The notes under the pieces are model-generated. The model made no database searches and had not been told where the DNA came from. It worked only from the letters and a program-made list of their open reading frames with translations. This document shows, piece after piece, positions 25,488 to 39,083 of a DNA stretch of 52,726 bases (position 1 is its first letter; each line of letters starts with the position of its first letter). The DNA is from Acidobacteriota bacterium (GTDB lineage Bacteria; Acidobacteriota; Blastocatellia; Pyrinomonadales; Pyrinomonadaceae), in assembly GCA_003222895.1 (NCBI GenBank), contig QHXI01000055.1:1-52726 (forward strand), in the 5' to 3' direction. The translations under genes and the position numbers were made by a program.

Positions 25488-28055
25488 ATGGCAAAAAACG
25501 GCAATAACGGAAAGCCACTCAAAGTCGTTGGCAAACCTTTTCGAAAGGTCGATGCGCGCGCCAAGTGCACCGGCCAGACGAAATTTGCTGACGACATTGT
25601 GCTGCCCCGAATGATCGCCTGCAAAATTCTGCGCACTCATGAACCGCACGCGCTGATTAAGACCATTGATTTGTCGAAAGCGCTCGCGCTCCCAGGCGTG
25701 TTTGCGATTATCACAGGCCGTGATCTTCCGATTCCTTACGGCATTCTTCCGGTCAGTCAGGACGAGCACGCGCTATGCATTGACAAGGTGCGCTTCATTG
25801 GTGATCCGGTTGCTGCGGTCGCGGCAGTTGATGAAGACGTCGCGTTCGACGCGATGAACTTGATTGAAGTTGAATACGAACGCCTGCAAACGATTACTTC
25901 GATTGAAGAGGGCTTAATGATCGACGAGCCGCGCATCCACGAATACGGCGACAGCGGTAACGTGCATAAGAAAGTCTCGCTCGAGTTCGGCGATGTGGAT
26001 GAGGGATTCGCGGAAGCTGATTTGATTCGCGAAGATACTTTCTTTTATGAAGGCAACACCCATCTGCCGATGGAGCAGCACGCGGCCGTAGCTTACTTCG
26101 ATCCTGATCAGAAGTTGACGCTGTGGAGTTCGACGCAGACACCGCATTATGTTCATCGAGCGCTCACGAAAGTGCTCGAGATTCCGGCGAGTCATATTCG
26201 CGTGATCGCGACTCCGAACGGGGGCGGCTTTGGCGGCAAGAGCGATCCTTTCAATCATGAAGTCATCGTCAGCAAGCTCTCGATGATTACCGGCCGGCCG
26301 GTGAAGTGCACGCTGACACGCGAAGAAGTTTTCTATTGTCATCGCGGCCGCCATCCGGTGCTCATGCACGTCAAGACCGGTGTGAAGAAAGACGGCGCGA
26401 TCACCGCGATGCACTTCAAATCGTTTCTCGATGGCGGCGCCTATGGAAGTTATGGAGTCGCAAGCACGTTCTACACCGGCGCCCTGCAAACCGTCACTTA
26501 TGAAGTGCCGCGTTACAAATTTCAAGGCGCACGTGTGTTTACGAACAAGCCGCCCTGCGGTCCAAAACGCGGACACGGAACGCCGCAACCGCGTTACGCG
26601 CTTGAGGTTCACCTCGACAAGATCGCAGAGCAATTGAATCTCGATCCGGCCGAGATGCGGCGTCAGCATTTGGTTCAGCCGAATTCAGTCACCGCGAATT
26701 ACTTGCGCATCGGCAGCATGGGATTGGGCCTGTGCATCGACAAAGTTGTCGCAGGATCGAATTGGAAGAAAAGGTTTTCGTGGCCAGTATCAGAACCGCG
26801 AGCGGACCGGGGTCCCCGCGCGGGCAGCCCGCGTGGGGTGGTGGATGCGACCGGATCAAACGGAATCATCGGATCACATGATCCCGTCGCTACCGCTCCG
26901 GGTACTGACACGCGCAAACTTCCTTATGGCAAAGGCATCGGCATCGCATGCTCGTCATACATTTGCGGCGCCGGTCTGCCGATTTACTGGAACAACATGC
27001 CGCAATCGGGGGTGCAGCTTCGGCTGGATCGGCAAGGCGGCGTTTGTGTCATGTGCGGATCGACGGACATTGGTCAGGGCTCGGATTCGATTCTTGCTTA
27101 CATCGTCGCCGAGATTCTGGGGATTGATCCATTCGACATTCGCGTGGTAACGGCTGATACCGATCTGACTCCGGTCGATCTCGGCAGTTACTCGAGCCGC
27201 GTCACGTTAATGACTGGGAACGCTGCGATTCAAGCAGCCGAGCGGGCGAGGGAACTGCTCACGATTGCCGTTGCCGAGAAACTCAACGTTCCGATCGAAA
27301 ACATTTCGTTCGCCGAGCGCCGCGCGTTTGATGTAGAGAATCCGGAAGTTGGCGTTTCATTCGCCGAAGCGGTCGTCCTCGCCGAATCAAAGTTCGGCAC
27401 GATCGGAACTGTCGGTTCATATTCACCGCCGCGTTCACCTGGCAAGTACAAAGGAGCTGGTGTTGGACCATCGCCGGCTTACAGTTATTCAGCGGCTGTT
27501 GCCGAGGTCGATGTCGATCCTTTGACCGGTATCGTCATGGTCGAACGCGTCTGGATTGCGCATGACGTCGGCAAATCGATCAATCCCGTTCTTGTAATGG
27601 GCCAGGTGGAAGGCAGCGTCTACATGGGCCTCGGCGAAATTCTGATGGAAGAAATGACTTACCGCGCGAACCGAAACGTGGTGCACAAGTTTCCCTCGAT
27701 GCTTGAGTACAAGAGTCCGACCACGATGGAAATGTGCGACGTCAAGACTTACTTGATCGAAGATCCAGATCCAAATGGCCCGTTCGGCGCAAAGGAAGTT
27801 GGACAAGGGCCGCTACTTCCAGTTCCACCGGCCGTTGCCAATGCGGTTTATAATGCGATCGGAGTCCGCATCGATGAAGTGCCGATCACTCCGGAAAAAG
27901 TTTTGAAAGCGCTGCGCGAGAAAGAACGCGGCCGCGATCCGCGGTACGGACCGGATTCGATTCCTACGACCGATTGGCCTGAGCCTCTGCGAGTGTTGAC
28001 TCCGGCTGAGGGCGGCGATGGAAAAGAGATGCCGCGCGTCGCAGTACATTCTTAA
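25488..28055 (+). CDS. Molybdopterin-binding large subunit of a xanthine-dehydrogenase-family hydroxylase (HcrA/CoxL-like)
   Basis: 855 residues. Family landmarks are present: VRFIGDPVAAVAAVDE, GGGFGGKSDP molybdopterin loop, DGGAYGSYG, GSTDIGQGSDS, and near the C-terminus GPFGAKEVGQGP containing the conserved catalytic Glu. The active-site loop of CO dehydrogenases (CSFR) is absent, which favours a purine or acyl-CoA aromatic hydroxylase type. A palindromic element of about 125 bases is inserted in frame at residues about 433-474, just after SNWKKRF, where the family continues directly to a KLPYGKGIG segment. The hydroxybenzoyl-CoA-reductase-like FAD subunit at 41.9 kb is the likely partner, so HcrA is a candidate identity. 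Confidence 0.9.
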   Translation: MAKNGNNGKPLKVVGKPFRKVDARAKCTGQTKFADDIVLPRMIACKILRTHEPHALIKTIDLSKALALPGVFAIITGRDLPIPYGILPVSQDEHALCIDKVRFIGDPVAAVAAVDEDVAFDAMNLIEVEYERLQTITSIEEGLMIDEPRIHEYGDSGNVHKKVSLEFGDVDEGFAEADLIREDTFFYEGNTHLPMEQHAAVAYFDPDQKLTLWSSTQTPHYVHRALTKVLEIPASHIRVIATPNGGGFGGKSDPFNHEVIVSKLSMITGRPVKCTLTREEVFYCHRGRHPVLMHVKTGVKKDGAITAMHFKSFLDGGAYGSYGVASTFYTGALQTVTYEVPRYKFQGARVFTNKPPCGPKRGHGTPQPRYALEVHLDKIAEQLNLDPAEMRRQHLVQPNSVTANYLRIGSMGLGLCIDKVVAGSNWKKRFSWPVSEPRADRGPRAGSPRGVVDATGSNGIIGSHDPVATAPGTDTRKLPYGKGIGIACSSYICGAGLPIYWNNMPQSGVQLRLDRQGGVCVMCGSTDIGQGSDSILAYIVAEILGIDPFDIRVVTADTDLTPVDLGSYSSRVTLMTGNAAIQAAERARELLTIAVAEKLNVPIENISFAERRAFDVENPEVGVSFAEAVVLAESKFGTIGTVGSYSPPRSPGKYKGAGVGPSPAYSYSAAVAEVDVDPLTGIVMVERVWIAHDVGKSINPVLVMGQVEGSVYMGLGEILMEEMTYRANRNVVHKFPSMLEYKSPTTMEMCDVKTYLIEDPDPNGPFGAKEVGQGPLLPVPPAVANAVYNAIGVRIDEVPITPEKVLKALREKERGRDPRYGPDSIPTTDWPEPLRVLTPAEGGDGKEMPRVAVHS
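26786..26910. repeat. In-frame palindromic element A (GTCAGTACC family)
   Basis: Degenerate left end AGTATCAGAACCGCGAGCGG, right end CCGCTCCGGGTACTGACAC. The first half (GAGCGGACCGGGGTCCCCGC, then GCGGGCAGCCCGCGTG) is almost identical to element B in smc. Read in frame it gives a VSEPRADRGPRAGSPR stretch and ends in VATAPGTDT. Confidence 0.8.
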
Positions 28056-28766
28056 ATGCTTATGAAAAAGTTTCTACCATTCGCAATCATCATCGTTGTG
28101 TTAGCCGCTGCTGTCGGTTTGTCTTTGGTGGTTCTGAAAGGCAAGGGAGGCGCAGTAAATTCAAGCTCCACTTTCGCAACCACGGGACCTACCCCGGCTG
28201 GACCCGCTGCTAATCAACCAACGCAAAGTTCGGCGGGGCTAACTAAACCAAACGTCAAAGTCAGTTCGCCGGTCGTGATTGAAGAGTACGGCGACTATCA
28301 ATGTCCGCCGTGCGGTCAGCTTTATCCAGAACTGAAGCAGATCGAGCACGAGTATGGCTCGCAGATTCAGATCGTTTTTCATCATTTCCCGCTGTCGAAG
28401 ATTCATAAGAACGCAATGATCGCTGCTCATGCGGCTGAGGCAGCGCGCAACCAAAACAAGTTTTGGGAGATGCACGACAAGCTCTATCGCAATCAAGGCC
28501 AATGGGCGGAAGCCGGTGACCCGCTTCCTATTTTCACCGCGTATGCTAAGGAGCTTGGCCTCAAGATCGATCAGTTCACCAACGACCTCCAAAGCAATCA
28601 AATCGATCAGCGAATCAGCGCTGATATCCAACGCGGAACATCGCTTGGGGTGACCGGAACACCTACGGTCTTTTTGGATTCGCACCTGGTCCGGTACGAG
28701 GCCACCAACGCCGAGGGTCTTCGCCGGGGCATCAATCTGTTGCTGGAGCAGAAGGCTGGATCGTAA
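28056..28766 (+). CDS. DsbA-family thiol-disulfide protein, membrane-anchored
   Basis: 236 residues; ATG immediately after the large-subunit stop, so cotranscribed. N-terminal hydrophobic anchor (FLPFAIIIVVLAAAVGLSLV) then an Ala/Pro/Thr/Ser-rich linker to about residue 65. The thioredoxin fold with helical insert has the CPPC active site in EYGDYQCPPCGQLYPELK and the cis-Pro loop GVTGTPTVFLDS. Expected outside the cytoplasmic membrane with a redox role (DsbA/Thioredoxin_4 type, like BdbD). Its link to the molybdenum enzyme is only positional. Confidence 0.88.
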   Translation: MLMKKFLPFAIIIVVLAAAVGLSLVVLKGKGGAVNSSSTFATTGPTPAGPAANQPTQSSAGLTKPNVKVSSPVVIEEYGDYQCPPCGQLYPELKQIEHEYGSQIQIVFHHFPLSKIHKNAMIAAHAAEAARNQNKFWEMHDKLYRNQGQWAEAGDPLPIFTAYAKELGLKIDQFTNDLQSNQIDQRISADIQRGTSLGVTGTPTVFLDSHLVRYEATNAEGLRRGINLLLEQKAGS

Positions 28767-28848
28767 TGTCGTGTTCCGGTCGGTCTGCTTAACCAGCCGA
28801 ATAAGTTTTGTCCTTCCGTCACTTAAAGTTCTTAAGCTCAAGTTTTTG

Positions 28849-28877
28849 TTGACATGTCGTTCGCCGCTCGCTATAGT
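28849..28877 (+). promoter_or_regulatory. Strong sigma70-type promoter for smc
   Basis: TTGACA, 17-base spacer, TATAGT, about 63 bases before the smc ATG; the best promoter match seen in the window along with the rplM one. Confidence 0.65.
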
Positions 28878-28940
28878 GCACTCCCGTTAGGTCGCCTTTG
28901 ATGCTAAGCTTCGGCGTCACCCCCCGCATCAAATCGACGG

Positions 28941-32861
<3,921 letters not shown>

Positions 32862-32953
32862 TCTCGCGCGCGTCAGGCATCCTTTTCGCACCGGATCTCG
32901 TCCTTGCATTCTCTCCCTACCTTTCAAGACAATATCCGCGTCTTTCTTTTGAT

Positions 32954-33673
32954 ATGATTTTCAGGTCAACAATCCTACTGTTTTTGATTCTAACGTTCGC
33001 GCCGATTGCGAACGCGCAGGACGCTAGCAAGCGCAATGACCGGCCGCAGGCAACGTCTTCGCCGGCGCCGCAATACGCACAAGAAAACAAGAAGCCTGCG
33101 GATCTAACTCGTTATTCGTATGAATTCACGCAGCCGGAGTTCGTCATTCGTCACATCGTGATTGAGCACGATTCTTCCGGCCGCGGCAGGGTTACGTTCG
33201 AACGTCACGGCGAAGAGACTCCGATCATTGAGCCAGTCGAGCTATCGGCGAGCGCGTGGAGAAGAATCTCGGGGATTTGGAGCGAGCTAAAGTTTCTCGA
33301 TTCGAATGAGAATTATCAGTCGCCGAAAAGTTTCGCGCACCTCGGAACCTATCGCATCGGCATGGATGACGGAAAGCGTCAGCGCACCGCCGAGTTCAAT
33401 TGGAGCAATAACAAGTCGGCGTGGGCGCTGGCTAATGAATATCGGCGCGTGGCAGATCAAGCGATCCTGATTTTCAACTTGAATCTAGCGCGCGAAATGC
33501 AGCCGCTGAACGCGCCGCAGCTCTTAAACGAGATGGAAACATTGCTCACGCGCAACGGCCTGTCTGATCCGCAACAACTCGTCGCGCTGTTAACGGAACT
33601 GCGCACCGACGAACACATCCCGCTGATTGCTCGCAATCACGCCGATCGAATTTTGAAGAAGATCAAGAAGTAG
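32954..33673 (+). CDS. Secreted protein of unknown function
   Basis: 239 residues with a cleavable signal peptide (STILLFLILTFAPIANAQ, cut after NAQ or AQD). The mature part is polar: RYSYEFTQPEFVIRHIVIEH, ELSASAWRRISGIWSELKFL, YRIGMDDGKRQRTAEFNWS and a C-terminal helical segment. The FTQPEF...SGxGxxxFER arrangement is seen in uncharacterised exported Acidobacteriota proteins. No motif for catalysis. It follows smc by 92 bases. Confidence 0.65.
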   Translation: MIFRSTILLFLILTFAPIANAQDASKRNDRPQATSSPAPQYAQENKKPADLTRYSYEFTQPEFVIRHIVIEHDSSGRGRVTFERHGEETPIIEPVELSASAWRRISGIWSELKFLDSNENYQSPKSFAHLGTYRIGMDDGKRQRTAEFNWSNNKSAWALANEYRRVADQAILIFNLNLAREMQPLNAPQLLNEMETLLTRNGLSDPQQLVALLTELRTDEHIPLIARNHADRILKKIKK

Positions 33674-33710
33674 CGAGTCGCCCGCCCGAATGATATTTGG
33701 ATGGAATCCA

Positions 33711-34357
33711 GTCGGCGAAGCCGACGCCATATCGACAGCCCACAGCGCGAGCTGTGGGTTTATGGCGCGCAAAGAAACCTACTAGCCCGCGAATGCGGGC
33801 GGCATAAATCAATTCCAGATGTAACGCTCGTCGTATTCGATTTCGTGCTTCACCAGGAAGTCAATCAACTCCTCCTTGAACCTGATCTTTCGGTGATGCG
33901 CTTCCTGATTTCGAATGTACTTCAGAACGCCGGGGACATTTGACTTGCTCACGCTAAACGCGGCATAACCGAGTTGCCATGCAAACGCTCTCCGCTTTGG
34001 CCACTTGTCATGCACCCATCCTGATGAGTTCGACTTGATGAACCGAAGCGCTTCTGAGATCGAAACTACCGGCGGCAAGCTAACTAACATGTGAACGTGA
34101 TCGGATGTACCGTTTATGCCGTATGACTTACCCTTGAGTTCGCGCGCGAGTCCTCCAAGGTAAGCATACAACTCAGGTTTTAGTTCGGGCACAATGAAAG
34201 GTTCACGATCTTTTGTGCTGAAGACAAGATGCGTCAGGAGATTTGTGAAGGTTCTGCTCATTTTATGTCGCCCCTCCCCGGGGCTCAGATAATTTGTGGG
34301 GTTGCATGCCCACAGCTTGCGCTGTGGGCTACTTACATCGCCGCCCGCTGCGCGGGC
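33711..34357. mobile_element. RAYT locus with flanking REP hairpins
   Basis: Left side: GTCGGCGAAGCCGAC (33711-33725), CCCACAGCGCGAGCTGTGGG (33739-33758), GCCCGC...GCGGGC (33785-33800). Right side: CCCCTCCCCGGGG (34271-34283), GCCCACAGCTTGCGCTGTGG with final GC (34308-34329), GCCCGC...GCGGGC (34343-34357). The CCCACAGC/GCTGTGGG and GCCCGC/GCGGGC hairpins occur on both sides of the transposase gene. Confidence 0.75.
33809..34261 (-). CDS. REP-associated tyrosine transposase (RAYT), IS200/Y1 type
   Basis: 150 residues from MSRTFTNLLTHLVFSTKDRE. The HUH pair is HVHMLVSLPP and the catalytic tyrosine lies in VLKYIRNQEAHH, the RAYT/TnpA-REP pattern Y-x2-NQ-x2-HH. Such single-copy enzymes act on short hairpins at REP sequences. 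It is flanked by matching hairpins on both sides, so an intact BIME/RAYT locus. The in-frame ATG at 34408 would read through repeat DNA and is rejected as start. Confidence 0.88.
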   Translation of the reverse strand: MSRTFTNLLTHLVFSTKDREPFIVPELKPELYAYLGGLARELKGKSYGINGTSDHVHMLVSLPPVVSISEALRFIKSNSSGWVHDKWPKRRAFAWQLGYAAFSVSKSNVPGVLKYIRNQEAHHRKIRFKEELIDFLVKHEIEYDERYIWN

Positions 34358-34514
34358 TGATTGAGCTTTGATTCTAAAACGTTTGGCACGAAGTTCAAGC
34401 GCTTGCACAGAATTCTCAGAGACGGCTTATGGCCAAATGAAAATGTTTATCGGGGCGCTCGCACAGAAGGTGTTGCTGAAAAGGAAAAGGAAAGAGTGGG
34501 CGACTTAATCAGCA

Positions 34515-35594
34515 TTATGGAAATCTTTGGGCCCCTGACCATTTCATGTTATTCCCAACAAGTATCGAACCAAAATCCGTCAAGCGATTCTCAGCCCAGA
34601 ATCGATCTTCATCGTGCGAGTCTGCCGATAAGAACGCCACATGGCCGCCGCGCTCAGGCGCCAGCAACAACACATTCGGGTTCGCGGCGATTGAAGAATC
34701 GCGCAGCGGTTCAAACGGAACGAAGGGATCGTCCTGAGCATGAATGATTAGCGTAGGCACGCGAATTCGTGGGATGTAAGGCAGCGAACTCGCTTGTTTG
34801 TAATAATCGTCGGCGTCGGCGAAACCAAAGGCCGGCGCGATGTAGGTGTCGTCAAATTGCCGGAGAGATTTGATGTGGCGCAAACCGCTCGAGTCGTAAC
34901 GGCCGGGAAATAGCTTTGCTTTATTCCTGATCCGGCGCTTAAGGTTATGGAGAAACTCTTTGTGATAGATGAAGTTCCGGCGCGTCATGATCAGTTCACA
35001 GCTTGCGCGCAGATTTACTGAAGGGGAGATCGTTGCGACACCGGCAAGTTGTGAAGGTGGATCGTCGCCATACTCACCCGCCAGCTTCAAGACCATATTT
35101 CCGCCGAGCGAGAAACCAACGAGGAAAATTCGCGGCAAACGATCCTGATCGATTAATTCTTCGATCATCGCGCGTACGTCGTGCGTCAGCCCACCATGAT
35201 AAAGCGTCGGGGTTAGATGCTCAGTCCCACCGCAATTGCGAATGTTCATGCGCACAACATTCATGCCCGCGCGATATGCTTTCTCGGCTGTAGCCAACAT
35301 GTAAGCCGACGAGGACGAACCTTCGATGCCATGCCACATCACGATAGTTCCACGCTCAGTCCGATTCGGCTGCCAACGGCAACGCGCCAGCACTTGCGTG
35401 TCTTTTTCCACTTGGAACATACGTACTTCATCGCCGGTCAAATCGCGCGGACGAAACCGGCCCGGCCAAAAATAAGCTGCGAGCGTTTGCAGATCGCCGT
35501 GCGTGACCACGCGTGGGGGAATGAAGGGTTTTGATTTGAACTCGTCGCCGAGCTGCGCGAGCACGGCCGGTGAAGAAGTCTCAGTAAGTAACAT
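34515..35594 (-). CDS. Alpha/beta hydrolase, YheT/ABHD1-3 family
   Basis: 359 residues. Nucleophile elbow GFSLGGNMVLKLAGEYG, oxyanion-side MWHGIEGSSSSAYM, Asp in LIIHAQDDPFVPFE and His in RGGHVAFLSAD complete the triad. MNIRNCGGTEHLTPTLYHGG is the YheT/embryogenesis-associated EMB8 signature. Likely a carboxylesterase or lipase of unknown substrate. Stop at 34515; the 253-base gap between this stop and the RAYT start holds only REP hairpins. Confidence 0.88.
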   Translation of the reverse strand: MLLTETSSPAVLAQLGDEFKSKPFIPPRVVTHGDLQTLAAYFWPGRFRPRDLTGDEVRMFQVEKDTQVLARCRWQPNRTERGTIVMWHGIEGSSSSAYMLATAEKAYRAGMNVVRMNIRNCGGTEHLTPTLYHGGLTHDVRAMIEELIDQDRLPRIFLVGFSLGGNMVLKLAGEYGDDPPSQLAGVATISPSVNLRASCELIMTRRNFIYHKEFLHNLKRRIRNKAKLFPGRYDSSGLRHIKSLRQFDDTYIAPAFGFADADDYYKQASSLPYIPRIRVPTLIIHAQDDPFVPFEPLRDSSIAANPNVLLLAPERGGHVAFLSADSHDEDRFWAENRLTDFGSILVGNNMKWSGAQRFP

Positions 35595-35631
35595 CTGGTA
35601 GCGTGATCATTGGAGTTTAATAATCGGCGCT

Positions 35632-36957
35632 TCACTTAATATTGATTACAATATCGACGGTTTGCTTTTGAGCGTCAGGCCTCGTCTCGAATTCTACGCC
35701 GAACCTTGTTCCGCTGCGCGATCGCTGCGCATATGCGGTCATGAATTCCCTCAGCGACGTTCGGTGAAATTCCTCGACATAGCTTTCATCGAACACCGAG
35801 TTCGTTCCCAGGGTCCACTTCGATTTCAACTGCTCAGCATCGGCGGCCGGCAAACCGCTGACTATTAGATTACCCATGAAGTAGCGCGGACCTTCGTTGA
35901 TGCTAAATCGATACGTCACCAGTGAAGCAGCATCGTCATATTCAATCGATTCTTTGACCGAAGCCGTCAAGTGCCCGCGGTGGCCGTAAGCTTTCGCGAT
36001 GTTCTTGAGACCGTTATCGATTTTGATTCCATCCGCGAGGTCGCCGGGATTCATGCCGAGGGCCGTCGCCAACTCTTCGATCGGTAGTTTTTCATTTCCA
36101 TCCCAGATCGATTTCGCCCAACGGTAGGTCGAACCCTCCTCGACCGGAATCGTGACCGCAACTCCACCGGCACACTGCGCCGAACTTTGCAACACAACCG
36201 TCGGCGTCTGAAACTCTGCGCGCAGATGGCCAAGGTGTCGATAGAGCGGAAGCAATTTGATTGGCGCAAACGTGGCGACATCCTTCCGGGAGTATTCAGA
36301 GTTCAGCAGTTCGCGTGAAGCCTTGACCAAATCGGCTTCGCTAATCGCCGTTGCGCCCGGGAAGTGCAGCGAACAGACGGGCACGTGCGCGCCTTTCACG
36401 GTGAAGACGAGTTCCTGTTTCTCTTTGCTGACGTAAGGGAGATATTCGACGCGGCCGTTGATGTTGCGCGACGCAATCAAACGCTGCAGGGAAGCCGCGA
36501 TCTTGTCAGTCGTATCGCCATTGGCCGGCGCGCTGCCGTTGAAGTACGGGACGTCCCTCCGGATCGCCTCGGCGAGTTCATCATCCGAAAACCAAACGAA
36601 ATTTTCGAAGACTACGGGAAGGCTAACGGCGGATTCTTCGACTTCGAAGGTGACCGTGCCCGCGCCGTTGGCGCTGCGAACGCGATAGCCCAGGCGCCGA
36701 AATAAACCCGATTGCAGAAGCTTCGCAGAGGCGGCATCAAGCGCCGCGGTGTCGACGGTCTGGCCCGTTTGCAATCCGCTTAAGGCAATTACCTGATCGC
36801 TTGTCAGTCGTTTCAAGCCGACGATCTGAATTCGTTCCAGCCGCATGCTCTGCTGAGCCGACACCGCTGGCGCGAATGAAATCAGACAAACTAATCCGAC
36901 CGCGACGCCAAGTGCGCGCCGAAAAAAAGTTCTGGGTGTGTTTGACTGTGAACGCAT
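35632..36957 (-). CDS. Exported POTRA-domain protein (BamA/FhaC-like without barrel)
   Basis: About 441 residues with a signal peptide (FFRRALGVAVGLVCLISFAP then AVSAQQ). First POTRA domain begins at MRLERIQIVGLKRLTSDQVI and further repeats occur, e.g. VPVCSLHFPGATAISEADLV, VAVTIPVEEGSTYRWAKSIW and YRFSINEGPRYFMGNLIVSG. The pattern (POTRAs with GxxGxxxA-like VPVEEGxxY) is that of BamA N-termini, but the 16-strand barrel is missing, so it is a soluble periplasmic, possibly assembly-related protein. An earlier ATG at 36978 is possible. Confidence 0.75.
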   Translation of the reverse strand: MRSQSNTPRTFFRRALGVAVGLVCLISFAPAVSAQQSMRLERIQIVGLKRLTSDQVIALSGLQTGQTVDTAALDAASAKLLQSGLFRRLGYRVRSANGAGTVTFEVEESAVSLPVVFENFVWFSDDELAEAIRRDVPYFNGSAPANGDTTDKIAASLQRLIASRNINGRVEYLPYVSKEKQELVFTVKGAHVPVCSLHFPGATAISEADLVKASRELLNSEYSRKDVATFAPIKLLPLYRHLGHLRAEFQTPTVVLQSSAQCAGGVAVTIPVEEGSTYRWAKSIWDGNEKLPIEELATALGMNPGDLADGIKIDNGLKNIAKAYGHRGHLTASVKESIEYDDAASLVTYRFSINEGPRYFMGNLIVSGLPAADAEQLKSKWTLGTNSVFDESYVEEFHRTSLREFMTAYAQRSRSGTRFGVEFETRPDAQKQTVDIVINIK

Positions 36958-37039
36958 CGTTAACGCATCGTTGTGCAACGATAGAATCTTATAGTGGATT
37001 CGCCGTCAAAGGCCAACGTTGCTTCACGAGATGGGAAAA

Positions 37040-37597
37040 ATGAGCGTGCGCGAGTTCATCGTGATGAGCTGGGAGCGCCTGCATACTCGGCAAGTCGGAC
37101 GGAAGGAATTGCGCGCGATCCAAAATGCGTTAGCCAAAGAATTCGGCGTGGCGCAAAGTCCGGCATCGATCGCGCGCCTGCTCTCGGACGCAGGCGCTGA
37201 ACTCAAACATCCGGAAATCATTGAATTCGATGCGAAGTGGCGCGAGGCCCAGATTGAAAAGGACGAGGCTCGATTCAAGAGTGTCAACGCGCTACTTTCA
37301 GACCCGTTATCGATCGAGCGAAGCGAAGCGCTCATCCGCGAGATGGAATTGCTACGCTTGCGCTTTGCAGAAGATGATGATCGAGAAGGTTTGCAGCGTC
37401 TAAAAACTATCGCGATCGAAACGCGGCGCCTCGCGCTGTCTGCCGGCAAAGATCAGAAAATCGACAAGATGCTGCGACGGGAGCAGAAAGAGATTGCGGA
37501 GTGGTTGACCGTGTGGCTGCAAACGCCCAAGTTGTTCGAGCAATGGCTGGAATTGAGGAAGCGTTCGCCCGAGTTCGGGAAAATATTCGAGCGATAG
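37040..37597 (+). CDS. Unknown soluble helical protein
   Basis: 185 residues. Predicted almost entirely helical, with VREFIVMSWERLHTRQVGRKEL at the start (quoted part is 20 or fewer in each half), a winged-helix-like beginning (FGVAQSPASIARLLSDAGAEL) and long charged helices after it. This resembles a DNA-binding or adaptor helical bundle but no family is recognised. Start is uncertain; ATGs at 37031 and a TTG at 37019 are alternatives. Divergent from the POTRA gene and convergent with gatA. Confidence 0.5.
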   Translation: MSVREFIVMSWERLHTRQVGRKELRAIQNALAKEFGVAQSPASIARLLSDAGAELKHPEIIEFDAKWREAQIEKDEARFKSVNALLSDPLSIERSEALIREMELLRLRFAEDDDREGLQRLKTIAIETRRLALSAGKDQKIDKMLRREQKEIAEWLTVWLQTPKLFEQWLELRKRSPEFGKIFER

Positions 37598-37598
37598 C

Positions 37599-39071
37599 TC
37601 AGCCCGCGAAAATTTCTGGCCGCGCGGTAAAGGAATGCGCCGTTTGATAAGCGCTGGTTAAGCGAAGCAGAGTCGCTTCGCTCCAGTACGGACCGAGCAA
37701 TTGCATTCCGATCGGCAGTCCTTGCGAAGAAAGTGCGCAGGGAACACTGATGCCCGGCACGCCGGCGAGGTTCGCAGTGACCGTGTAGATGTCGTTCAAG
37801 TACATGGCGAGAGGATCGTCCATTTTCTCGCCAAACTTAAACGCGGGCGTCGGCGAAGTCGGCGTCAGCACCGCGTCGCACTTTGCAAAGGCATTCGCGA
37901 AATCCTGACGCAGCAGCATTCTTACCTTTTGCGCTTTCAAGTAATAAGCATCGTAGTAACCCGCCGACAGTACGTATGTGCCCAGCATAATTCGGCGCTT
38001 CACCTCAGCCCCGAACCCCTGGTCGCGCGTCTTGCGATACATGTCGCGCAGCGCGGGCGCTTCTTCCGCGCGAAATCCGTAACGCACCCCATCGTAACGC
38101 GCCAGGTTCGAAGAAGCTTCGGCGGTCGCGATGATGTAGTAAACCGCGATGGCGTATTTTGCGTGCGGCAGATCGACGTCGACAATTTCGGCGCCAAGAT
38201 CTTTGTAGGCATCAATCGCTTTCTCGATCGCGACGCGGACTTCTTCGTCCAAGCCTTCGCCAAGCAGCGCGTGCGAAACGCCGATGCGCATTCCTTGAAT
38301 GTCGTTCTTCAATTCGTGTGTATAGTCCGGCACGGCCACGTCGGCAGTCGTGGCATCGTGCGGATCGCGGCCGGAGATCGTTTGTAAGATTAGGGCTGCA
38401 TCGGTAGCGTTTCGCGCGAATACGCCGATCTGATCGAGAGAAGATCCAAAGGCCACCAAACCGTAGCGCGAGACGCGACCATAGGTTGGCTTCAGCCCAA
38501 TCACTCCGCAGAGCGATGCAGGTTGGCGTACCGAGCCGCCCGTGTCAGACCCGAGCGCGACCGGAACGATCCCGGCTGCGACCGCGGCTGCGGAGCCTCC
38601 CGACGATCCGCCCGGCACACGTGATGTGTCCCAGGGATTCTTCACGGGTCCGAATGCGGAATTCTCGTTTGACGATCCCATCGCGAATTCGTCGCAGTTG
38701 GTTTTGCCTATGACGACCGCGCCCGCGTTCAGTAGCCGATCAATTGCCGTCGCGTTGTATGGCGGATGATAAGGCCCAAGTATTCGCGAACCGCACGATG
38801 TCTGCATCCCGCGAACGCAGATGTTGTCTTTGATGGCGATCGGAATTCCGGTGAGGGAGGGAAGCGAGGGGGTCTCGCCGGCGTTCGTTACGGAAGAGAG
38901 TTGGGCGCCAATCTTGTCCGCCCGATTCAGAGCGCCTTCTCGATCGATCTCGAGAAAAGCATTCAGCGTCTCATTCAATTTCTCCGCCGCATCGACCGCA
39001 GCCTCAACCGTCGCGCGGACGGACGTCTCACCGCGCACGATTCTATCTCTCAAATTTAATATCAATTCCAT
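37599..39071 (-). CDS. gatA: Glutamyl-tRNA(Gln)/aspartyl-tRNA(Asn) amidotransferase subunit A
   Basis: 490 residues of the amidase-signature family. Catalytic Lys in [14 protein letters not shown], cis-Ser and Ser nucleophile in [14 protein letters not shown] and [16 protein letters not shown]. It releases ammonia from glutamine for tRNA-dependent Gln or Asn formation with GatB and GatC. gatC is 12 bases upstream; gatB is not present in the window. Confidence 0.96.
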   Translation of the reverse strand: MELILNLRDRIVRGETSVRATVEAAVDAAEKLNETLNAFLEIDREGALNRADKIGAQLSSVTNAGETPSLPSLTGIPIAIKDNICVRGMQTSCGSRILGPYHPPYNATAIDRLLNAGAVVIGKTNCDEFAMGSSNENSAFGPVKNPWDTSRVPGGSSGGSAAAVAAGIVPVALGSDTGGSVRQPASLCGVIGLKPTYGRVSRYGLVAFGSSLDQIGVFARNATDAALILQTISGRDPHDATTADVAVPDYTHELKNDIQGMRIGVSHALLGEGLDEEVRVAIEKAIDAYKDLGAEIVDVDLPHAKYAIAVYYIIATAEASSNLARYDGVRYGFRAEEAPALRDMYRKTRDQGFGAEVKRRIMLGTYVLSAGYYDAYYLKAQKVRMLLRQDFANAFAKCDAVLTPTSPTPAFKFGEKMDDPLAMYLNDIYTVTANLAGVPGISVPCALSSQGLPIGMQLLGPYWSEATLLRLTSAYQTAHSFTARPEIFAG

Positions 39072-39083
39072 TGTTAAGAAGGA

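Noticed and set aside
33700-34400. CRISPR array
   Set aside because: The palindromes here are REP hairpins around a transposase; there are no regularly spaced direct repeats with unique spacers in the window.
34361-34747. Plus-strand ORF next to the RAYT gene
   Set aside because: It runs across REP hairpins and the antisense of the hydrolase gene and has no conserved motifs.
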